A stretch of DNA of 12,016 nt from Pseudomonadota bacterium. GTDB taxonomy: Bacteria; Pseudomonadota; Gammaproteobacteria; Xanthomonadales; Rhodanobacteraceae. The stretch spans positions 1 through 12,016 of the forward strand of contig JAJYMF010000402.1 in NCBI GenBank assembly GCA_021787175.1. Direction: 5' to 3'. The translations under genes and the position numbers were made by a program. Of the stretch, positions 7,801-12,016 are shown one piece after another; within the stretch, counting starts at the first letter, position 1; each line of letters begins with the position of its first letter. Below the pieces are notes generated by a model, which saw only the letters and a program-made list of their open reading frames with translations, ran no database searches and was not told the origin of the DNA.

Positions 7801-8035
7801 TCGCGACGACGACCGCCGCGAGCAGGTGCGGATCGAACGTGAGCGCGCCGGGCTGATCGCCGCCGTGCTGCCGGAGCGGGTCAAGGCGCTGAAGGCGGCG
7901 CCCGGCAAGGACGACGGCAAGACGCCCGCCCCCGCGTCGCTGGTGCGTCCGCCGCAGGACGCCTACGCCGCACTGCGGCCGATCTATCACGACAGCGAGC
8001 AGGCCAACAGCTGTCATGCGGGAGACTTCGAATGA
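4898..8035 (+). CDS. Secreted two-domain amidohydrolase (imidazolonepropionase-like, COG1228 type)
   Basis: This 1045-residue protein begins with a Sec signal peptide (hydrophobic core about 14-27, likely cleavage VSA-Q after residue 30). It is therefore periplasmic or exported. It contains two amidohydrolase units. The N-terminal unit (about 35-460) has the usual beta-sandwich ends but reads Q106-S107-A108 where HxH should be, and has no recognisable later His/Asp ligands. The C-terminal unit (about 590-975) is intact in motif: PGLIDAHSH with H648/H650, VQVHS with H808, FQHVLEG with H833, and FNSDDEE with D887. It should be the metal-dependent hydrolytic centre. A charged tail follows (about 975-1045). 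The substrate is not predictable; related enzymes cleave C-N bonds in cyclic imides, dipeptides and similar compounds. The stop overlaps the next start (ATGA), indicating coupling. Confidence 0.9.
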   Translation: MSFCIPAARCARHALGVACALLMLAAPVSAQVGTRPVIGLADRTPRQVALTHARLVLRPGRVIEDGTLLLRDGVIVAAGAEVAIPTGVATVDLHGKTIFAGFIEPQSAYGLTAAAESAAGHGTTVDASVHAGARHWNSRIRPETDLAESLRPDAGAAAKWRALGFTAVTVVPQRGILRGQGAVVSLADDQPAGTVLIAARVLQQAAFEIAPWNSGDYPGSLMGSIALLRQTLADAQWQPRRQAWQRSHPQAPRLEASPALDALAPALAGRQPMVFVTQDELDYDRALAIAREFGLKPVLLGNGHEYRRLALLRRSGAPVIVPLQLPAAPAVEDPDRALDVSLAALEHWQWAPYNARLLAEAGVPFAFTAAGLDKPESEFWPRVRGAVEKGLGEDAALSALTTQPAALLGLGGRLGTLEPGRLAHFIVADADLFRSPHAQIYEIWIDGRRHIEAALDTPEPRGVWGLSWTGANGPAALEIAGDDTLSAKAGATVIAVTQDEDRLLLYVPGVLLGVADPRVVVVAQLQTRGFEGRARLADGREIRVRATQTRAAPRAPAAAIAKPALPATPLHFPAGANGRMGLPAQPAVVLVRHATVWTQGPQGVLADADLLVRAGRVVAVGRGLAAPADAVVVDARGRHVTPGLIDAHSHLAIARGVNEGTHAATSEVRVGDVLDPTDIGIYRQLAGGVTAAQLLHGSANPIGGQSQIVKLRWGADAEGLKFEGAPATIKFALGENVKQANWGDRFTTRYPQTRMGVEQLDLDRLLAARAYRAARQRGSADDGGPLRRDLQLEALTEVLDGRRLVQVHSYRQDEILAFARLAQRFGFVPTFQHVLEGYKVADVLAGMGAGASTFSDWWAYKYEVIDAIPYNGALMTRQGVTVSFNSDDEEMGRRLNTEAAKAIKYGGLDATQALALVTANPARQLHLERRVGSLEPGKDADFVIWSADPLSTLAVAEQTWIDGRKYFDRDDDRREQVRIERERAGLIAAVLPERVKALKAAPGKDDGKTPAPASLVRPPQDAYAALRPIYHDSEQANSCHAGDFE

Positions 8036-9354
8036 ACGCCGGCATCCTGCGTCTGCTTTGCGCCGCGCTGCTCGCGGCGGTTCCCGGCGCCGGCCTGCGC
8101 GCCGCGCCGGCGCCCGCCGCCAGGCCGATCCTGCTCAGCGGAGCCGATCTCGTCACCGTCAGCCACGGCGTGATCCCGCGCGGCGAACTGCTGATCGTCG
8201 ACGGCCGCATCGCCGCCATCGGCCCCGGCGTCGATGCGCCGGCCGATGCGGTGCGCATCGATCTGGCCGGCAAGCGCGTGTATCCGGGCTACATCGCCGC
8301 CGACAGCGTGCTCGGGTTGACCGAAATCGAATCGGTGCGCGCCACCAACGACATGGCCGAGACCGGCGCGATCAACCCCAATGCGCGCGCGCTGGCGGCG
8401 ATCAACCCCGACAGCGAGCTGCTGCCGGTGGCGCGCGCCAACGGCGTGCTCAGCGCCCACGTCGTCCCGCAGCCGGGCGAGGCCGGAGTCCTCAGCGGGC
8501 AGTCGGCGCTGGTCAGTCTCGACGGCTGGAGCTGGGAAGACATGGCCGTGCGGGCGCCGGTCGGCGTGCACCTGTACTGGCCCGCGCTGGATGTCCCGGA
8601 CTGGGCGCCGGTCGAATACGCCGCGCGTGCCAGGGAGTCGGTCGAGCGCAAGCAGAAAGCGCTGGCGGCGGCCTTTGCCGACGCACGGATCTATCGGGTA
8701 TCGCGCGATGCCGGCACGCTGCGCGCACCCGATCTGCGCTGGGAGGCGCTGGTCCCGGTGCTGCAGGGCACGCAGCCGCTGTTCATCCACGCCGACCGCA
8801 TCGTGCAGCTGCGCGAGGCACTGGCCTTCATCGAGCGCGAGCGCATCGCACGCCCGGTGCTGGTCGGCGGCAGCGACGCCTGGCGGATCGCCGACGTGCT
8901 GGCCGCGCGGCGCATTCCGGTGATCCTCGGCAGTGCGCACCGTCTGCCGCAGCGGCGCTGGGAGGGTTACGACGTGGCGTATTCCAGTGCGGCCCGGCTG
9001 GCGCGCGCCGGCGTGACCTTCGCGATCGCCAACGCAGCCACCCCGATGGCGGCCGCCAATGAGCGCAATCTGCCGTACCAGGCCGCGAGCTACGCCGCCT
9101 ACGGCCTGGGCAGCGAGGCCGCCCTGCGCGCGATCACGCTGACGGCCGCCGAGATCCTCGGCGTGGCCGATCGCCTGGGCTCGCTGGACGTCGGCAAGGA
9201 CGCCACCCTGTTCGTCGCCGACGGCGACGCGCTGGACATTCGCACCCGCGTCGAACGCGCATGGGTCGGTGGCCACGAGGTCAGCCTGGAGACGCGCCAG
9301 ACCCGGCTGCATGAACGCTACCGCTCGAAATACAGCGGGGTACGACGCCCTTGA
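8032..9354 (+). CDS. Secreted amidohydrolase-like protein, probably non-catalytic
   Basis: This 440-residue protein has a signal peptide (residues 1 to about 24). Its single unit has amidohydrolase-type ends: GADLVTVSHGVIPRGELLIV at the N-terminus and a LGSLDVGKDATLFVADGD block near 385-400. The HxH position reads A-D91-S92-V93 (PGYIAADSV). One His remains in FIHADR, the second His position reads VGGSD, and the expected late Asp motif is absent (IANAATPMAAANER). It is therefore likely inactive as a metallohydrolase. It resembles the N-terminal unit of the preceding protein, sharing a VPQ-x-G-x-L-x-GQ-x-A-x-VSL pattern (from about 145 here and 171 there). The ATG overlaps the upstream stop by 4 nt, so the two are made together and may form a complex. 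A second, catalytically silent role such as binding or scaffolding is inferred. Confidence 0.88.
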   Translation: MNAGILRLLCAALLAAVPGAGLRAAPAPAARPILLSGADLVTVSHGVIPRGELLIVDGRIAAIGPGVDAPADAVRIDLAGKRVYPGYIAADSVLGLTEIESVRATNDMAETGAINPNARALAAINPDSELLPVARANGVLSAHVVPQPGEAGVLSGQSALVSLDGWSWEDMAVRAPVGVHLYWPALDVPDWAPVEYAARARESVERKQKALAAAFADARIYRVSRDAGTLRAPDLRWEALVPVLQGTQPLFIHADRIVQLREALAFIERERIARPVLVGGSDAWRIADVLAARRIPVILGSAHRLPQRRWEGYDVAYSSAARLARAGVTFAIANAATPMAAANERNLPYQAASYAAYGLGSEAALRAITLTAAEILGVADRLGSLDVGKDATLFVADGDALDIRTRVERAWVGGHEVSLETRQTRLHERYRSKYSGVRRP

Positions 9355-9512
9355 CCACGGTCGTCCCGAGGAAGGAGTAGCGAGCCGGCGGGCTGGCGCG
9401 GATCAGGCGGCCAGGCATGGTTCTCCACGAGGGCTTTCATGCCGGGCGTCCGGTTACGGGCCGGTGGTGCAGATACCGGCCATTGCCGGAGCTCCGCGCG
9501 CCGGCGGCAGCG
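9355..9512. other. Convergent intergenic region with a stem-loop
   Basis: These 158 nt lie between two genes that run towards each other. No gene is seen. The clearest structure is GGCCGGT (9459-9465) pairing with ACCGGCC (9475-9481) around a 9-nt loop. A looser GGCATG/CATGCC pair is at 9414-9419 and 9439-9444. No U tract follows on either strand. Confidence 0.5.
9459..9481. terminator. Possible bidirectional stem-loop terminator
   Basis: This is a perfect 7-bp GC stem with a 9-nt loop in a convergent gap, where a shared terminator is expected. It lacks a T run on both sides, so it does not meet the usual intrinsic-terminator form. Rho-dependent ending is equally possible. Confidence 0.25.
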
Positions 9513-11498
9513 TCAACTCTCTCCGGTGGCCGGTGCAAGCGACGCTCGCGTCTTCTCCAGCAGCGCGCCCAGTGCCGACGCCGACACCGGCCGGCTGTAC
9601 AGGTATCCCTGGATGGCGTCGCACCCGTGATGACGCAACCACTCCGCTTCGGGCTCGCTTTCGACGCCCTCAGCCACGGTCGTCAGCCCGAGTGCCTGCG
9701 TCATCAGCAGCATGGAGCGGACGATTGCCTGATTGTCGCGGGACTGCTGCACGTTGCGCACGAACGAGGCATCGATCTTGACCTTGTGCACGGGCAGCTG
9801 CTTGAAGTGCGAAAGGCTGGAGTAGCCGCGGCCGAAATCGTCGATCACGATCGAAACGCCCATGTTGTCGAGCTCATGAAGCCGCGAGCGGATTTTCGCG
9901 TCGAGCTGCAGCGCTACCGTCTCGGTAATCTCCAGTTCCACGGCGTCCGGTTCCACGCCGAGTTCGTGGATCGTGTCCAGAACGAACTCGGGGAAACCCG
10001 AGCCGCGCAGCTGTGCGGGCGAAACATTGACCGCCAGCGGGCCGAGGTACAGGCCCGATCTGCGCCATTGCACCAGTTGTGTCATGGCCTCGCGGAATGC
10101 CCAGCGTCCCAGATCGAGGATGAGTCCGCTGCGCTCCGCGGCGGGGATGAACTCGCTCGCCGAAATCTCGGCGCCTTCCGCTGTCGTCCATGCGCTGAGT
10201 GCCTCGACTCCGATGATGCCGCCGCCGGCGATGGCGAACTGCGGCTGGTAGCGCAGGCGGAGTTCGCCATTCGCCAGCGCGCGGCGGAGATGTTGGACAA
10301 GTGATGCGTAACGCGCGGTTTCCTGTCGCAACGAATCCTCGAACACGTTGACGCCGTCCCGACCCGCCCGCTTTGCCCCGTACATTGCCGCATCGGCGGC
10401 GCTCAGCAGCGCGGCCGGATCATCTCCGTGATCCGGATAGACGGCGATGCCGATGCTGCATGTGCCGACGACGTTGAGACCGTCGACCACGCCTGGGCGG
10501 GCGACGGCTTGGCGCACCGAGTCGGCGATGGCGAATGGCGCGGCAGATGAATCGAGATCTGCGATCAGTACCAGGAACTCGTCGCCGCCGAGGCGCGCGA
10601 CCGTCGTGGTGCCGTCGGCGAAGGCGCTCAGGCGCGTCGCGATTTCGCGCAGGTAGAGGTCCCCGAATGCATGGCCGCGGGTGTCGTTGATGAGCTTGAA
10701 GTTGTCGAGATCGATCAGCAGCAGGGCCAGCCGTAGTCCGGTATCTGCTGCTTCGCGTATCGCCTGGGTGAGGCGTTCGTGGATCAGCGCGCGATTGGGC
10801 AGTCCCGTCAGGGGATCGACCGTCGCCTGCAGACGCAGCAGCTCGTGCGTGCGCAGTTGGGCGGTCACGTCGAGGCAGATCACGATCCGCAGGGTTCTCT
10901 CCGCCAGTGCGAGCTCGGTCGAGAACACCTGAACGTCGATCAGTCGCCCGTCTCTGGCGAGGTGGCGGGCGAATGCGCCGATCGCGGCATCGCGGCGTCC
11001 GCGCCCCTGCGGCGCCCGTGCGGGCAAGGCGTCGGCGAACAGATCGGCCAGAGGCATGCCCCGGAATTCCTCCATGCTCCAGCCGTAAATGGCGACCGCG
11101 GCGTCGTTGACCTCCTCGATCTCGCCCGTGTCGGGCTGCACGACGAGGCAGGGCGTCGGCAGGCCGCTGAAGAGCTGCGCATAGCTCCGGGTCAGGCGGT
11201 CCACGATTGCGCTGCTATCAAGAAAGCGCGTGATCGCCCGTCTTTGCAGCCAGAAAATCAGGAGCGAGGACACGCCGATGAAAAGAATGCCCTTGAACAC
11301 GAGATAGATCAGCCGGTCGTTGCCGTGCATCGGCAGGTTCACGTACGCGAGGTCGCTGATGCCCAGCCACGCCGCGCTGAATGCGGCATAGCGGTATGCC
11401 AGCGTGCAGGGCTGACGGCGGAGGCGTCGCTGCGCGCGAGCGCGTGCTATGTCTGTCCTTTGCCAGCCGTAATCGCGGGCGCGCTCGTCGAGAGTCAT
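9513..11498 (-). CDS. Membrane PAS-GGDEF-EAL cyclic-di-GMP signalling protein
   Basis: This 661-residue protein has two likely membrane segments (about 33-52 and 63-84) with a short loop between, then a PAS domain (about 100-215), GGDEF (about 216-390) and EAL (about 395-650). The GGDEF domain has DLDNFKLIND and an intact GGDEF at 304-308, so diguanylate cyclase activity is plausible. No RxxD inhibitory site precedes it (that position reads DGTT). The EAL domain keeps E432, N491, E523, D553/D554, K574, E610 and Q630, but its ExLxR signature reads EALSA, with A436 replacing the conserved Arg. Phosphodiesterase activity is therefore doubtful. The start is firm: AAGGAG lies 7 nt before the ATG. 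It is 92 nt downstream of a chemoreceptor gene on the same strand. Confidence 0.93.
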   Translation of the reverse strand: MTLDERARDYGWQRTDIARARAQRRLRRQPCTLAYRYAAFSAAWLGISDLAYVNLPMHGNDRLIYLVFKGILFIGVSSLLIFWLQRRAITRFLDSSAIVDRLTRSYAQLFSGLPTPCLVVQPDTGEIEEVNDAAVAIYGWSMEEFRGMPLADLFADALPARAPQGRGRRDAAIGAFARHLARDGRLIDVQVFSTELALAERTLRIVICLDVTAQLRTHELLRLQATVDPLTGLPNRALIHERLTQAIREAADTGLRLALLLIDLDNFKLINDTRGHAFGDLYLREIATRLSAFADGTTTVARLGGDEFLVLIADLDSSAAPFAIADSVRQAVARPGVVDGLNVVGTCSIGIAVYPDHGDDPAALLSAADAAMYGAKRAGRDGVNVFEDSLRQETARYASLVQHLRRALANGELRLRYQPQFAIAGGGIIGVEALSAWTTAEGAEISASEFIPAAERSGLILDLGRWAFREAMTQLVQWRRSGLYLGPLAVNVSPAQLRGSGFPEFVLDTIHELGVEPDAVELEITETVALQLDAKIRSRLHELDNMGVSIVIDDFGRGYSSLSHFKQLPVHKVKIDASFVRNVQQSRDNQAIVRSMLLMTQALGLTTVAEGVESEPEAEWLRHHGCDAIQGYLYSRPVSASALGALLEKTRASLAPATGES

Positions 11499-11505
11499 GG
11501 TCCGG

Positions 11506-11511
11506 CTCCTT
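11506..11511 (-). promoter_or_regulatory. Strong Shine-Dalgarno for the GGDEF-EAL gene
   Basis: On the minus strand this reads AAGGAG, 7 nt before the ATG at 11498. It confirms the start and suggests efficient initiation independent of the upstream gene. Confidence 0.8.
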
Positions 11512-11590
11512 GGCTGCCGCTGTCGATCGGGTCGTCTTCTGCGCCGTCAGCGCGAAGATGCGAATGGCACTCCCGACGCCATGGCGCGGA

Positions 11591-12016
11591 TCAGAACTCG
11601 CGCCATGCGCCCTCCTCCGCAGTCACAGGCATGGCGGGTTTCCCGGCACGCGGTTCGCGGCCGCCCGACGCGCTCGCCCGTTGCGTCGCCGCTGCCCGCT
11701 CGGCCGCGCGCAGCATGCGGGCCGGAACCGACGACGCATCGCCTTCGGCTGGCCGGTGCTGCCGTCCACGCCGCGGCCCGCGCGGCGGCGGCTGCGCCCC
11801 GTCGCCGTCGTCGAATCGGAAGTACGCCACCTGCCGCAGCAGCCCTTCCGCCTGCTCCTGCATCGCCCGGCTCGCCGCCGCCGCCTCTTCCACCAGCGCC
11901 GCGTTCTGCTGCGTCACCTCGTCCATCTGCATCACCGCGGTATTGACCTGGTCGATCCCCGACGACTGCTCCGCGCTCGCCGCCGCGATCTCCCCCACGA
12001 TGTCCGTCACCTTCTT
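11591..12016 (-). CDS. Methyl-accepting chemotaxis protein, C-terminal end (5' part outside window)
   Basis: The last 141 residues are visible. The opening KKVTDIVGEIAAASAEQSSG is the end of the cytoplasmic four-helix signalling bundle. The following segment has QVNTAVMQMDEVTQQNAALV and EEAAAASRAMQEQA, which includes the C-terminal methylation helix typical of proteobacterial receptors. A Pro/Arg/Ala-rich linker of roughly 70 residues follows. The protein ends EEGAWREF. The final AWREF fits the xWxxF pentapeptide that tethers the methyltransferase CheR (and CheB) to receptors such as Tsr and Tar. The ligand-binding and membrane parts are beyond the window, so the stimulus is unknown. The frame is open to the window edge; an internal GTG near 12010 is not a real start. 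Confidence 0.93.
   Translation of the reverse strand, partial: KKVTDIVGEIAAASAEQSSGIDQVNTAVMQMDEVTQQNAALVEEAAAASRAMQEQAEGLLRQVAYFRFDDGDGAQPPPRGPRRGRQHRPAEGDASSVPARMLRAAERAAATQRASASGGREPRAGKPAMPVTAEEGAWREF

Noticed and set aside
4349..8017. A 1222-codon open frame on the minus strand, opposite the amidohydrolase and the DAHP synthase end
   Set aside because: Its translation is rich in Arg, His, Gln and Gly with no recognisable domain. It mirrors the codon bias of well-supported + strand genes with clear motifs. Long antisense frames are expected in GC-rich DNA.
8014..9312. A 432-codon minus-strand frame opposite the small amidohydrolase
   Set aside because: No domain, low-complexity composition, and a complete supported gene on the other strand. 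It is a composition shadow.
11577..11586. Palindrome CGCCATGGCG upstream of the GGDEF-EAL gene as an operator
   Set aside because: A single 10-bp palindrome is easily found by chance in GC-rich DNA, and no second copy is visible nearby.
1..12016. CRISPR arrays, tRNA genes, complete insertion sequences or phage attachment sites
   Set aside because: No regular long direct repeats with spacers, no transposase or integrase, and no tRNA-like cloverleaf were seen on reading both strands. The only repeat array is the three-unit one in the rpoA-rplQ spacer.

Overview
The window comes from a GC-rich gammaproteobacterium. A Xanthomonadales/Lysobacterales-like lineage is most likely. The reasons are the bacterial alpha ribosomal operon in its usual order, a DsbB, a plant-type (class II) DAHP synthase, a paired set of periplasmic COG1228-type amidohydrolases, and a c-di-GMP enzyme next to a chemoreceptor. 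This placement comes from family recognition and composition only; no search was run.

Positions 1-2830 hold the 3' part of the alpha operon: the end of rpsM, then rpsK, rpsD, rpoA and rplQ, all on the + strand. A strong intrinsic terminator at 2795-2830 closes it. Spacing is tight up to rpoA, but a 180-nt gap separates rpoA from rplQ. That gap carries three diverged GGGG(A)TC units about 20 bp apart and a 7-bp hairpin.

Positions 2864-4834 hold a candidate promoter, then dsbB and a class II DAHP synthase 25 nt further on (likely one transcript). The products are an inner-membrane thiol oxidase and the first enzyme of the shikimate pathway.

Positions 4898-9354 hold two translationally coupled genes (ATGA overlap). 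They encode secreted amidohydrolase-family proteins of 1045 and 440 aa. Together they contain three related amidohydrolase units. Only the C-terminal unit of the large protein keeps the expected metal ligands. The other two have lost the HxH motif and resemble each other. This looks like one active domain with two non-catalytic relatives, perhaps forming a periplasmic complex; the substrate is unknown.

Positions 9355-9512 are a convergent intergenic region with one perfect stem-loop. Positions 9513-12016, on the - strand, hold a membrane PAS-GGDEF-EAL protein preceded by the C-terminal end of a methyl-accepting chemotaxis protein that runs off the window. The chemoreceptor ends in an xWxxF pentapeptide of the CheR-tethering type. 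The EAL domain has an unusual Arg-to-Ala change in its ExLxR signature.

Most of the window is ordinary core genome. The items most worth a second look are the amidohydrolase triplet, the altered rpoA-rplQ spacer and the EAL substitution.
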